Shown: positions 7,881 to 17,153, numbered from the stretch's first letter. The stretch is DNA of 64,000 nt from Clostridium swellfunianum (GCF_023656515.1 NZ_JAMOFV010000006.1:1339354-1403353), one strand, 5' to 3'. The notes: generated by a model not told the origin, from the letters alone. Numbers and translations are program-made.

Positions 7881-8168
7881 TTATTTTCTTCCACTAAAAG
7901 TTTTGACATAGAAACCATGGTTTATATAGTACGGACTATGAAGAATCTCAACATTTTTTAGCTCTAGTTCTTCTTTGGAATCAATTGCAAAGGTTATCCC
8001 CTCTATAGTTCTAACTATATCCTTCTCTTTTTGCTCCTCCAGAGCAAGCCCAAGCGCCGGCTTTCCTCAGCCCCTTGATAAAACCTTTAGCTTTATAACT
8101 TTATTAGGCTGCTGAGCAGCAAAAGCTTTTAGAGCTTCTGTTGCCTCAGCATTAAATCTTATATTCAT
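7881..8168 (-). CDS. HesB-like selenoprotein 2 (Sec34, cysteine-free)
   Basis: A 96-codon frame begins 12 bp after the pepA stop and holds one in-frame TGA at codon 34 (8069-8067). The surrounding sequence VLSRG-U-GKPALGLALEE has the A-type protein layout (G-Cys-x-x-x-a-x-x-L-D/E-E). The continuation EGITFAIDSKEE is also family-like and would be unexplained if TGA were a stop. The protein has no cysteine and lacks the C-terminal CxC of IscA, so Sec34 would be the only chalcogen residue. A stem-loop 19 nt after the TGA fits a SECIS. The SD is weak (GGTG), consistent with translational coupling to pepA. The biochemical role is unknown. Confidence 0.85.
8031..8047 (-). promoter_or_regulatory. 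SECIS-like hairpin of selenoprotein 2
   Basis: TTGCTC / GAGCAA, a perfect 6-bp stem with loop TGGAG, starts 19 nt after the TGA. Loop base 2 is G. Selenoprotein 3 has the same spacing and almost the same loop. Confidence 0.65.
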
Positions 8169-8180
8169 ATTATCACCAAC

Positions 8181-9644
8181 TTATTTTTTAGCTGTATTTT
8201 TAGCAAGATAGTATAGAGTTCTAACTCCTGCTCCTGTTCCGCCCTTTGAGAAGTAATCCTTGTCAGCATCCGTCCAAGCAGTACCTGCTATATCAAGGTG
8301 AAGCCATGGTTTGCTCTGAACAAATTCGCCAATGAATAAGCCAGCAGTTATTGTTCCTGCATGTCTTCCTCCAATATTCTTTAAATCTGCTATATCAGAC
8401 TTAAGCATTTTCTTGTAGTCCTCAAAAGCAGGAAGCTGCCATACCTTTTCGTCTGATTTCGCTGAAGCTGCTTCAAGTTCTTTATAAAATGCATCATCGT
8501 TAGTTACTACCGCAGTTGTTGTAGTTCCAAGCGCTATCAAAGCTGCTCCAGTTAAGGTTGCTAAGTCTATAACTCTAGAAGCTTTTTCTTTCTCCACAAT
8601 GTAGTAAACTGCATCAGCAAGAGTTAATCTTCCTTCTGCGTCTGTATTTAGTACCTCAATAGTCTTTCCTGCCATGGAACCAATAATATCTCCAGGCTTA
8701 TAAGCTCCACCAGAAATCATATTTTCACAGGCAGCAACCACTGCCACTACATTTATCTTAAGCTTTTGATTGGCTATAGCGCTCATAGCACCAATAACCG
8801 CTGCAGCACCGCCCATATCTGATTTCATTGTTACCATTCCATCAGTTGGTTTTATTGAATATCCGCCCGAATCATAAGTTAAGCCTTTACCTACAAGTCC
8901 AAGAATCTCTGATTTATTATCTTCATTTCCAAAGTATCTCATAACAATAAGTCTTGGAGCTTTGTTTGAGCCTTCAGCTACAGATAAAAACGCATCCATC
9001 TTTAGCTCATCTATTTGAAGTTCATCAAATACTTCAACATCAAAACCAAACTGTTTTCCATACTCCAAAGCCTCTTCTGCTAGAGTTTCTGGATATAATA
9101 CGTTTGAAGGTTCATTAACCAAGTTTCTAGCTATTATGGTTGCATTGGAAATGTTATTAGCTTCTTTTATGTATTCTTCAGTTTCTTTTAATTTATCCTC
9201 TGATACACCACCAAGACATATATCTAAATCAGTATGTTCCTTCTTATCTGTTTTGTATCTGTCAAATTTATAATCTCCAAATCTTAAGCCTTCCACCATG
9301 GCTTTTACTATAGTCCCGTAGCAAAGCTTGTCACTGTTTATAAGCTGAACATAAAGTGATTTTGCTTTAAGCTCTCTAGCTTTTTTAACTGCTTTTGCTG
9401 AAGCTATTCTTACCTTTTCACCATTAAGCAATTCTTCTTTTCCAAGACCAATAAATATGATATCCTGTGAAGCAGTCATTGTGCTGAATACCTCACCATG
9501 CTCACCTTTAATTTTCCCTTTAGTTTTAAGCCTGTTTAAAAGCTCTGCAGTATCCTTTGTTGCCAGCTTATCACTATCTAGTAAAACCGGAACTATAACT
9601 GCCTCTGCATCTTGGGGTTTTATATTGTTTAAGTCTATATTCAT
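8181..9644 (-). CDS. pepA: Leucyl aminopeptidase (M17)
   Basis: This 487-residue enzyme has an N-terminal macro-like domain and a C-terminal M17 catalytic domain. The hallmark NTDAEGRLTLADA is present, as are GKGLTYDSGGYSIKP and MKSDMGGAAAV, which hold the two-metal site and the catalytic Lys/Arg. It removes N-terminal residues from peptides in the cytosol. The RBS is GGAG upstream of ATG. The next gene on the strand is HesB-like selenoprotein 2, only 12 bp away, so the two are probably cotranscribed. Confidence 0.95.
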   Translation of the reverse strand: MNIDLNNIKPQDAEAVIVPVLLDSDKLATKDTAELLNRLKTKGKIKGEHGEVFSTMTASQDIIFIGLGKEELLNGEKVRIASAKAVKKARELKAKSLYVQLINSDKLCYGTIVKAMVEGLRFGDYKFDRYKTDKKEHTDLDICLGGVSEDKLKETEEYIKEANNISNATIIARNLVNEPSNVLYPETLAEEALEYGKQFGFDVEVFDELQIDELKMDAFLSVAEGSNKAPRLIVMRYFGNEDNKSEILGLVGKGLTYDSGGYSIKPTDGMVTMKSDMGGAAAVIGAMSAIANQKLKINVVAVVAACENMISGGAYKPGDIIGSMAGKTIEVLNTDAEGRLTLADAVYYIVEKEKASRVIDLATLTGAALIALGTTTTAVVTNDDAFYKELEAASAKSDEKVWQLPAFEDYKKMLKSDIADLKNIGGRHAGTITAGLFIGEFVQSKPWLHLDIAGTAWTDADKDYFSKGGTGAGVRTLYYLAKNTAKK

Positions 9645-9838
9645 TCTTATCTCCTCCGTTTCTTAATCAATACCCATTTAGTATATGTTTATTGTGATTA
9701 TAGCATTCCACATAAAGTTTATCAACTAAACATGATTATCAATTAAACAATTATCTGTAAATATAGTATTGAATTTAATCAAAAGCTCTGGTAATATATG
9801 TATGTTCACAACTGCAACATACTAAGGAGGCTAACACA

Positions 9839-10522
9839 ATGAATATTACTAAAGTAATTAAAAAATTAATTCTGCCTATGACATTACTTACTATTTTTAT
9901 TCTGTCAGGCTGTTCTCCAAAACCAGCTTCTGAGGATAAGCAAAACACAGCTAACTCAAATTCTGCTCAAAAGCCTAACAGCACTGAAAACTCTGATAAT
10001 AAACCAGATCCAAATTATAAAAGCCAATACAGTGGTAAAAAGCCAATTGTTACAATAGAAATGGAAGATGGTTCAAAAATAAAGGCAGAGCTTTACCCTG
10101 ATATAGCTCCAAAAACTGTAGATAACTTCATAAGCCTAATTCAAAAGAATTTTTATGATGGTTTAATTTTTCATAGAGTTATTCCAGGTTTCATGATACA
10201 AGGCGGCGACCCAAATGGTAATGGTACTGGAAACCCTGGTTACAGCATTCCCGGGGAGTTTACAAACAATGGTTTTAAAAATGATTTAAAGCATACAAGA
10301 GGGGTTCTTTCCATGGCTAGATCAAAAAGTCCTAATTCTGCTGGATCACAATTTTTCATAATGCATAAGGACTATCCTGGTCTTGATGGAGAGTATGCTT
10401 CCTTTGGCAAAGTCATTGAAGGCATAGAAATTGTTGATAAGATAGTAAATGTTAAAAGAGGACAAAACGATAAACCAGTTGAACCTCAAAAAATGAAAAA
10501 GGTTACTGTAGAAATAAAATAA
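9839..10522 (+). CDS. Cyclophilin-type peptidyl-prolyl isomerase lipoprotein
   Basis: This 227-residue protein has a signal with lipobox LSGC (Cys25), then a Ser/Asn/Pro-rich linker (about 26-65), then a cyclophilin domain. FHRVIPGFMIQGGDPNGNGTG carries the active-site Arg and the substrate-loop residues; SAGSQFFIMH is also conserved. It should be anchored outside the membrane and speed prolyl isomerisation in exported proteins. AAGGAGG precedes the ATG. It is transcribed alone and faces the alcohol dehydrogenase gene. Confidence 0.94.
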   Translation: MNITKVIKKLILPMTLLTIFILSGCSPKPASEDKQNTANSNSAQKPNSTENSDNKPDPNYKSQYSGKKPIVTIEMEDGSKIKAELYPDIAPKTVDNFISLIQKNFYDGLIFHRVIPGFMIQGGDPNGNGTGNPGYSIPGEFTNNGFKNDLKHTRGVLSMARSKSPNSAGSQFFIMHKDYPGLDGEYASFGKVIEGIEIVDKIVNVKRGQNDKPVEPQKMKKVTVEIK

Positions 10523-10537
10523 TAATTTATTTAAATA

Positions 10538-10566
10538 GAAAGAGGCTCCACCTAGGAACCTCTTTC
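10538..10566. terminator. Bidirectional terminator, cyclophilin / alcohol dehydrogenase
   Basis: GAAAGAGG / CCTCTTTC stem between convergent genes. Confidence 0.75.
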
Positions 10567-10570
10567 ATTA

Positions 10571-11740
10571 TTATTCTGCTAGCTTATAAATATTGATTAT
10601 ATCTTGCTTATTTAGCTTAACAAAACTTCCCTGTGTAAGCGTATCCGAAGCGGTTGCTTTGTCAGCCATTTCTTCAAATCTTTCAACATCAATTCCTGCA
10701 TCTCTTAGGGTTACTGGAAGCCCTATTCTTTTAAAGAAATCAGTCATTCTTTTAATGCCTTCAAATGCAACAACTTCTAAATTTCCAAATGATAAGTCTA
10801 CATCCCATACCCTTACTGCAAATTGCACAAATCTATTTATATCGTGCTTGTAAACATATTTCATCCAAGCTGGGAAAATTATTGAAAGTCCAGCTCCATG
10901 TGCAATGTCATATATAGCACTCAATTCATGTTCAATTCTGTGTGAAGCCCAATCCCCAATTCTGCCTGTGCTTAACAAATCGTTATGCGCAATAGTTGCA
11001 GCCCACATTATTTCTGCTCTTGCTGCATAGTCGTCTGGCTTATCTAAGACTATTGGAGCATTGTTAATAATAGTCTTTAAGGTTGCCTCACAAAGTCTGT
11101 CTGTTAAATCTACATTCTTCTCATTGGTAAAATATCTTTCCATTATATGTGCCATAATATCAGCAGCCCCACAGGCAGTTTGATATGGCGGAAGTGTGTA
11201 TGTAAGCTCTGGATTCAATATTGAAAACGCAGGTCTAATAAATTCTGAGTTAACCCCTTTCTTATACCAGCCATCTTCATTTGTTATAACTGAACTTGTG
11301 CTGGCTTCAGTTCCTGTGGCAGGAATGGTTAAAACAACACCTATTGGAAGAGCTTCTTGCGGAATAGCTTTTCCAGTATAAAAGTCCCATACGTCACCAT
11401 CATAAGGAACACCTACAGCTATGGCTTTAGCAGTGTCTGCAGCACTTCCTCCGCCAACTGACAATACGAAGTTAATATTATTCTCTCTACAGAGCTTTAT
11501 GCCTTCTCTTACAAGACTTAATCTTGGATTCGGCTTAACTCCAAAAAGCTCTATAACTTCAATGCTACTTTCCTTAAGAGACTTTATGACCTTATCGTAA
11601 AGCCCGCTAGCTTTTATGCTGCCTCCTCCTGAAACAAATAAAACTTTGTCTGTATATCTTCTAACTTCGGTACCTACGTTATTTTCAGTTTCTTTACCAA
11701 AAATGATTTTCGTTGCAACTTTAAAAGTAAAGTTTTGCAT
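10571..11740 (-). CDS. Iron-containing alcohol dehydrogenase (butanol-dehydrogenase-like)
   Basis: This enzyme of about 389 residues belongs to the group III iron-dependent alcohol dehydrogenases. The nucleotide site is GGGSAADTAKAIA, and the iron ligands lie in DIMAHIMERY, RIEHELSAIYDIAHGAGL and nearby histidines. The FTFKVATKIIFGKE start is typical of clostridial butanol dehydrogenases (Bdh/YqhD-like), which reduce aldehydes with NAD(P)H. The substrate is not deducible. The start is the ATG after AGGTGATAAGT, three codons inside the longest frame. Confidence 0.93.
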   Translation of the reverse strand: MQNFTFKVATKIIFGKETENNVGTEVRRYTDKVLFVSGGGSIKASGLYDKVIKSLKESSIEVIELFGVKPNPRLSLVREGIKLCRENNINFVLSVGGGSAADTAKAIAVGVPYDGDVWDFYTGKAIPQEALPIGVVLTIPATGTEASTSSVITNEDGWYKKGVNSEFIRPAFSILNPELTYTLPPYQTACGAADIMAHIMERYFTNEKNVDLTDRLCEATLKTIINNAPIVLDKPDDYAARAEIMWAATIAHNDLLSTGRIGDWASHRIEHELSAIYDIAHGAGLSIIFPAWMKYVYKHDINRFVQFAVRVWDVDLSFGNLEVVAFEGIKRMTDFFKRIGLPVTLRDAGIDVERFEEMADKATASDTLTQGSFVKLNKQDIINIYKLAE

Positions 11741-11958
11741 ACTTATCACCTAGCCTTTTCTATATATTTCCATGCAAATTATATTATAGCCATATTTCTT
11801 ATAAAAGAAAATACCATTTCTACTACATGAAGTGAAAATAACTAACATATATTTATCGGATATGCATTTAAATGTTCTTCATAAATCTTCCCAGTAACAA
11901 TCAACAACACACAATAATACATTATATTATGGGTAGTAATTGTTAAGGAGAAGCCTGC

Positions 11959-12765
11959 ATGTTAAAGTTTCCTGGATACGAAGCTGATATTAAAACTCTT
12001 ACAAGCGAATACTCTGATGATAGTTTAGAAACTAAAATTATTAATACAATGGCTGCAAGCAAAGATATTTATAAATATAGTTCCTTAAACCAGCTTAAGT
12101 TCGAGCTGAATATGAGAAAAAATATTATCACCTCCTCTATAGAGCTAAATGATGGGAATATTAAATTTAAGGTTTTTAAGGAATCATTTTGCAATCCTAC
12201 GTTTTGGGAACGAACTGAAGAAGGCGGTTTTAAGCTTAAAACTAGTGCAGCATCTTCCCAAGGCATAAATGATATTTTTAAAAACAGTTCAAAATATGGA
12301 ACCGAGTGTTCTACAGCTATAGTCATGCTTTACTACAAGGCTATACTGAATATATATCCTGAGGACCTATTTGATAAATTATTTAATAATATTATTCTTC
12401 TCAATTGGCACTATTTTGATAATGACCTTCGAGTATTTAGCAGCGAAATTGAAGGAGATTTTATTCCTGGAGACTGTCTATACTTTGAAAATCCAGATTA
12501 TAATCCAAAAGAACATGAATGGCAGGGAGAAAATGCCATAGATTTAGGAAATGGAAAATATTATGGTCATGGAATAGGTATTGAGGATGCTAATAACATT
12601 ATTAAATCACTAAACAAGCATAGAAAATCTCATGCAGAAAAGTCTGCCTATCTAACAAAAAATGTTGCCCGCCCTAATTTCAGGCATCTGGCAGACATAT
12701 ATATTAATTCTCTAGAAAGATTACGTCTTGAAATGTTTAGATACTATCCTTTCTACAGATACTAA
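11959..12765 (+). CDS. tgl: Protein-glutamine gamma-glutamyltransferase, spore coat
   Basis: This 268-residue protein is close in length to Bacillus Tgl (245). The catalytic cysteine is Cys117 in YGTECSTAIV, and the His/Glu-rich segment EWQGENAIDLGNGKYYGHGIGI follows. Tgl cross-links coat proteins through Gln-Lys isopeptide bonds during late sporulation. The start follows AAGGAG. A small thioredoxin-like gene lies about 50 bp downstream on the same strand. Confidence 0.92.
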   Translation: MLKFPGYEADIKTLTSEYSDDSLETKIINTMAASKDIYKYSSLNQLKFELNMRKNIITSSIELNDGNIKFKVFKESFCNPTFWERTEEGGFKLKTSAASSQGINDIFKNSSKYGTECSTAIVMLYYKAILNIYPEDLFDKLFNNIILLNWHYFDNDLRVFSSEIEGDFIPGDCLYFENPDYNPKEHEWQGENAIDLGNGKYYGHGIGIEDANNIIKSLNKHRKSHAEKSAYLTKNVARPNFRHLADIYINSLERLRLEMFRYYPFYRY

Positions 12766-12813
12766 GGTATAATACTTTTAAAATAATTTATTGTAGATTG
12801 GAGTTGAAGCAAT

Positions 12814-13077
12814 ATGAAGCCTATATATATGCTCATAACAGACTGGTGCCCTCACTGTAAAAGAGCACTTGGATGGATGGAGGAATTGGTACAAGAAAAT
12901 CCTAAGTACCTGGATCTTCAAGTTGAAATCATAGATGAAGAGTCAGAACCTGAGAAAGCTAAGAAATTTGATTATTATTATGTTCCTACTTATTATGTTG
13001 GAGATACAAAGGTTCATGAGGGCGTGCCTACTAAGGAAATAGTTAAAAACGTGTTTGAAAAAGCTGCAGAGGAATAA
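12814..13077 (+). CDS. Small thioredoxin-family protein (CPHC)
   Basis: An 87-residue single-domain thiol-redox protein with CPHC at 12-15, a cis-Pro segment YYVPTYYVG and a short C-terminal helix. It lacks a signal peptide, so it should be cytosolic. It could be a glutaredoxin-like disulfide reductase; the reductant is unknown. It follows tgl by about 50 bp and ends in its own terminator. Confidence 0.88.
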   Translation: MKPIYMLITDWCPHCKRALGWMEELVQENPKYLDLQVEIIDEESEPEKAKKFDYYYVPTYYVGDTKVHEGVPTKEIVKNVFEKAAEE

Positions 13078-13087
13078 TCTGCAGCTT
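13060..13087. terminator. Terminator between thioredoxin-like and DUF4003 genes
   Basis: AAGCTGCAGA / TCTGCAGCTT stem overlapping the thioredoxin stop codon, with T-rich 3' flank. Confidence 0.75.
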
Positions 13088-13102
13088 TTATAATTTGTTT
13101 GC

Positions 13103-14101
13103 TTATGAGGAACTAGCTGAAGCAGCCGCTGAGGCGCTGGCAGCACAAGCTGCCGCTACCGCAGCCTGCTGCTGAGCAATAATTATTGCACTTATGCTGT
13201 TTCCCAGCGCTACTTGCATAACACCTCTTTTGACTTCATCAACATAAACGTCTGATACTATTGTAGCAGCAAGCATTGTTCTCATATTTTTATCAAGGCT
13301 CCACAAGCCATATCCATCCTCTGCATAAATATAGTCATAAACATCTCTAATATCTTTTGCTATACTATCAAGGTCAGTGGTTATGAGTGCTAACAACCCT
13401 AATGTTGCTAAACCATGATATTGAAGCTTACAGCCTTGTTTCTTAAGCTTGTCATTTAACTTAATTGCTTTACTGCATTTTTCATCTACAGTCTCTTCAC
13501 CAATTGCAAGAATATGTGATAAGGTCTGAAGATAGTTTCCCTTGTAAAATCCTTCACTGTTAAGATAGTTGTAGCACCTCTCCATATCGTTAGTTGTTTC
13601 CCATACATTTAAATCTGTTGATGCTAAAACAGCTGCAAAAACATAATCATCTGCTGATGTAATCCAAAAGTGATTCTCTTTCATTTTACTATAGAATTCA
13701 GTCATTCTAACAATCTTATCATCCCATTGTTCTCTAGATGCTTCCTTGACTATTGTATAAGCTGCTATTGGCAGCTGAACACTTCTCTTTAGTCCTTTGT
13801 CTCTCATTTTGTCATAAACCTGAAGCATATTTCTAAAAAATTCCTCGTAGTTTTCTTCAATGCTTAACAAGCTAGCTAGCATAAATTCATTCGTTCCCCT
13901 AAAATAAGACGTCCAGCTTGTTTCATTCTTTATAAAATTCTTCACTTCTTTAATTTTATCCGCTTTCACTCTTTTTCCCTTTGTAGCGTATATCATAGCT
14001 GCAAAATGTTTAAAAAGATTTGTATCCCATTTGAAAGTATTCTTAAGCTCATGATAATTCTCGATCATTAAGTCAGCTTTTTCTTTTAATAATAGATCCA
14101 T
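13103..14101 (-). CDS. DUF4003 family protein
   Basis: This protein of about 332 residues is all-helical looking and cytosolic, matching the DUF4003 family (repeated helical motifs, YHGLATLGLLALI, YGLWSLDKNMRTMLAA). The last about 30 residues form an unusual Ala/Ser/Gln-rich tail, rich in small side chains. Function unknown. The chosen start is the ATG 4 nt after GGAGGG, four codons inside the longest frame. Confidence 0.82.
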   Translation of the reverse strand: MDLLLKEKADLMIENYHELKNTFKWDTNLFKHFAAMIYATKGKRVKADKIKEVKNFIKNETSWTSYFRGTNEFMLASLLSIEENYEEFFRNMLQVYDKMRDKGLKRSVQLPIAAYTIVKEASREQWDDKIVRMTEFYSKMKENHFWITSADDYVFAAVLASTDLNVWETTNDMERCYNYLNSEGFYKGNYLQTLSHILAIGEETVDEKCSKAIKLNDKLKKQGCKLQYHGLATLGLLALITTDLDSIAKDIRDVYDYIYAEDGYGLWSLDKNMRTMLAATIVSDVYVDEVKRGVMQVALGNSISAIIIAQQQAAVAAACAASASAAASASSS

Positions 14102-14397
14102 AATACCCTCCAAAAATGTTTTTATTAATTCTATTATAAGTTATTAATTACTATATTTCAATAATTGCTTACGTTATTTAGAATTAAATTTCCTTACAAT
14201 TAATTATATAGGACTGATTTTCAAAAATAATGCATCAGAGCTTTAGTTATCGAAAGTTTTCTTCGTTTTATTATAATTTTCTATAGTTAGCCAAGCATCT
14301 ATCATAAATACAAATAATAGTTTTAAGAATGTCTTAAAAGATAGTATACTTAACATGGTGTTTTAGTTTTAACAATGATTAGGGGGAATAAATAATT

Positions 14398-14862
14398 ATG
14401 AAAAAAGAAGTTAGCATTAAAAAAATAAGACAAGATGCAGAGGATGCTTTTAGAAGAGGAGATTTCTACTGCTCAGAGGCAATTGTCAGTTCTATAAAAA
14501 ATAATTTTGAACTTGATATGCCTGATGAAATGATTGCAATGGCTTCAGGTTTTCCAGTTGGAATAGGCAAATCAAAATGCGTATGTGGAGCAGTATCCGG
14601 AGGAGTAATGTCTGTAAGCTATTTCTTTGGGAGAACAAAAGGTGGAGATCCAAAGGTTCAAAGAAATCTTGAGCTTGCTAACGAACTTCAAGAAAGCTTC
14701 AAAAGTAATCACAAGGTTTTATGCTGCAAGGTTTTAACTCATGGAATGGATATGGGTTCTGGAGAACATAAAGCTCAATGCATATCCTTTACTGGCGAGA
14801 TTGCACAAAAGGCAGCTGAAATAATAGTTAGAGAACTTAATCTAAAAAATATTGATGAATAA
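14398..14862 (+). CDS. C_GCAxxG_C_C family redox/metal protein
   Basis: This 154-residue protein has the family signature around KSKCVCGAVSGGVM together with Cys20 (FYCSEA) and the later CCKVLTHG and AQCISF cysteines. The C-GCAxxG-C-C family is thought to bind a metal or cluster and often sits beside transporters or oxidoreductases; the reaction is unknown. Here every conserved position is Cys, not Sec. A TDT transporter gene starts 12 bp downstream, so the two are likely cotranscribed. Confidence 0.87.
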   Translation: MKKEVSIKKIRQDAEDAFRRGDFYCSEAIVSSIKNNFELDMPDEMIAMASGFPVGIGKSKCVCGAVSGGVMSVSYFFGRTKGGDPKVQRNLELANELQESFKSNHKVLCCKVLTHGMDMGSGEHKAQCISFTGEIAQKAAEIIVRELNLKNIDE

Positions 14863-14874
14863 TGAGGTAGCAGT

Positions 14875-15810
14875 ATGAGATCAATACTTAAAAAACTACC
14901 TATCCCTATATCAGGACTCATGCTTGGATTAGCAGCAGCAGGAAATCTAGTATTGTCCTATGGAAACATATACAGAAATGTTTTCGGGTTTGTTTCCGCA
15001 ATTATTTTAGTGCTTTTACTTCTAAAAGCACTAACTGAGCCTAAAGCTGTCACTGAAGGGTTAAATAATCCAGTAGTATGTGGTGTTATGTGTACCTTTC
15101 CAATGGGAGTTATGCTTCTATCCACTAATGTAAAGCCTTATGCGTCCAGCTTAGCTTTCGCAGCTTGGATCATAGGAGTGCTGCTTCATTGCGTAATGAT
15201 TGTTTATTTTACATTAAAATATATTGTCAAGTTCAATATCAAAAAAATCTTTCCAAGCAGCTTTATTGTTTATGTTGGAATTGCAGCAGCAAGTGTAACT
15301 GCACCAACTTATAGCTTATCTGCTCTTGGAAGATATATATTTTGGTTTGCATTTATAGGCTATTTAATTCTACTTCCCATAGTTTTATATAGAGTTTTAG
15401 TAGTTAAGGAAATTCCAGAGCCAGCACTTCCAACCATAATTATATTTGCAGCTCCTGCAAGCCTTTGCTTAGCTGGCTACATGAACTCCTTTCAGACAAA
15501 GAGCATGCTAATTATAGTTTTTCTAGCTTGCTTGTCACTAATTATGACTATTGCAGCACTTTTACTTATGCCAAAAATGCTTACACTTAAATTTTATCCC
15601 AGTTATTCATCCTTTACCTTTCCTTTTGTAATAAGTGGAATAGCTATTAAGCTTACTAATGGATTTTTAATTAAAAGCGGCAAGAGTATCGGATTTCTAA
15701 AGTATATAGTAAGTTTTGAAGAAATAATAGCTGTTGCTATTGTTTTGTATGTTCTATATAGATACGTTAAATTCATTTTTGCAAATGAACGCGCTATAGA
15801 AAAAAAGTAG
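14875..15810 (+). CDS. TDT (TehA/SLAC1-type) transporter
   Basis: This 311-residue protein has about ten hydrophobic segments starting with PIPISGLMLGLAAAGNLV, which matches the tellurite-resistance/dicarboxylate transporter fold of passive anion channels. The substrate is unknown. It follows the C_GCAxxG_C_C gene by 12 bp, with GAGGTAG as its RBS. Confidence 0.88.
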   Translation: MRSILKKLPIPISGLMLGLAAAGNLVLSYGNIYRNVFGFVSAIILVLLLLKALTEPKAVTEGLNNPVVCGVMCTFPMGVMLLSTNVKPYASSLAFAAWIIGVLLHCVMIVYFTLKYIVKFNIKKIFPSSFIVYVGIAAASVTAPTYSLSALGRYIFWFAFIGYLILLPIVLYRVLVVKEIPEPALPTIIIFAAPASLCLAGYMNSFQTKSMLIIVFLACLSLIMTIAALLLMPKMLTLKFYPSYSSFTFPFVISGIAIKLTNGFLIKSGKSIGFLKYIVSFEEIIAVAIVLYVLYRYVKFIFANERAIEKK

Positions 15811-15835
15811 TTCAGCAAAAGCTTAGCACACACAA

Positions 15836-15910
15836 AAACAGCATGCTGGTATATATGAACTGCCCCCTGTCTACTTGGCAGTGAGCAGTTCAATATCCAG
15901 CATGCTGTTT
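15836..15910. terminator. 75-nt nested inverted repeat / terminator
   Basis: The outer arms AAACAGCATGCTGG / CCAGCATGCTGTTT and mid-arm GAACTGC / GCAGTTC enclose a small ACTGCC / GGCAGT hairpin. It probably terminates both flanking convergent genes, but is longer than a usual terminator. Confidence 0.75.
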
Positions 15911-15982
15911 ATATTAGCATTAATTAAAACGAATCTATAAGGATATAGTTTACTTAGGATTGATAATTATTTAGGTGAAAAT

Positions 15983-16624
15983 CTAAAAGTTGTACTTAAG
16001 TAGTACTTTTTCAGCTGAGTCCTTTAAGTCCTCCAAGGTTCCATCATTTAAGATAACCTCGTGGCAAAGATTACTTATAATGTACGGCACATCAATCTCA
16101 GTATTATGCTGAGAGCTGCTGTTTTTAACCATCTCTTGTCCGTCCCTAGAAATCAGCCTATCCTTTCTAACCTCTTCACTTACCTTTATTCCTACAATTA
16201 AATAGTTTTTATTTCTCCAATAATTTAAATCAGTTATAGTTCGCCCACCTACAACGATTGAAAGTTCATCGTTTCTTATTACTGAAAGCTGCTCTAAAAG
16301 GGCGTTGTTAAAGTCTTCTACTTTAAGATGGCTGTTATCCCATCCATACTTTCTTTGCCCTTTTTCATAGATAAGAGTGAGTATATAATCGCACATTATA
16401 TCTATATCTAAATCCCTTATTCTATCTGCAAGAGTTTGACCTATATATCTTTCTTTACCTCTCCACATTGGGTTAACCTTAGATACTTTCATCATTTCTC
16501 TGCATAATACGCTTATCTTATATATTTTAGCTTTTTCTCTTAACTTACAAATCAACTCAGCAAGAGCATCCTTACCTGCACCCATTTCACCAAATATGAC
16601 TATTCCGTTGTATATCTTGTCCAC
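15983..16624 (-). CDS. P-loop nucleoside/nucleotide kinase-like protein
   Basis: This 213-residue soluble protein has Walker A GEMGAGKD near residues 12-19 and a layout like dephospho-CoA or deoxynucleotide kinases (VGGRTITDLNYW, GIKVSEEVRKDRLISRDGQE, and C-terminal VILNDGTLEDL). No closer assignment is safe. The start follows a GAGGGTTAAAG-type RBS. It is flanked by genes without an obvious pathway link. Confidence 0.75.
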   Translation of the reverse strand: MDKIYNGIVIFGEMGAGKDALAELICKLREKAKIYKISVLCREMMKVSKVNPMWRGKERYIGQTLADRIRDLDIDIMCDYILTLIYEKGQRKYGWDNSHLKVEDFNNALLEQLSVIRNDELSIVVGGRTITDLNYWRNKNYLIVGIKVSEEVRKDRLISRDGQEMVKNSSSQHNTEIDVPYIISNLCHEVILNDGTLEDLKDSAEKVLLKYNF

Positions 16625-16784
16625 TTTAACCCTCCGTTAATTTTACCCTATACTAAAAGGTTATTAATCCTTTTATTCCTAGCCTCTGTTTCCATATATC
16701 AATAGAATTTTATCACATAAAACCTTAAGATAACAACTATAGAAAACTTGTATAAAAAACTTAATTACCTTAGTTAATTTTCAT

Positions 16785-17093
16785 TTAAACCTTTATGTTT
16801 TCCAATAAATCAAAGAAATCCTCCTGGCTCTTTTTCTCTAAATACATATTCAAAAGAGTTCGAGTTGACATTTTATTAAAGCCCTTGCAGCCGTTGTCTA
16901 ATATTTCTGTCAATATAGTCATAAAAGTTTCATTGCTTTTATCAACATCTTTAAGCATTCTATCAGCAAGCTCTTTGGCAAGCTCTTCCTTAATTTTTTC
17001 TCTAAGCTTGTCTGTATACTTTCTCATATATTCTTGAGCTTCCAAAGGGTACTTTGAAAAATCTCCTGAAAGTATATCTTCAATACTAATCAC
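16785..17093 (-). CDS. Small hypothetical protein, helical
   Basis: About 102 residues, highly charged and helical (KYTDKLREKIKEELAKELADRM), with no recognised domain. A tail such as this occurs on some PD-(D/E)XK transposase-like proteins, but there is no nuclease core here. I prefer the GTG start preceded by AAAGGGTGAGG; a GTG three codons upstream has its SD too close. Confidence that it is translated is moderate. Confidence 0.55.
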   Translation of the reverse strand: MISIEDILSGDFSKYPLEAQEYMRKYTDKLREKIKEELAKELADRMLKDVDKSNETFMTILTEILDNGCKGFNKMSTRTLLNMYLEKKSQEDFFDLLENIKV

Positions 17094-17153
17094 TAGCCTC
17101 ACCCTTTCATTAATAAATAGAAGAATATATCTGCAATCTTCCCCTTCTAGTTC

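Noticed and set aside
9728-9755. Possible second Fur box upstream of the cyclophilin gene
   Set aside because: ATGATTATCAATTAAACAATTATC is not a 7-1-7 palindrome.
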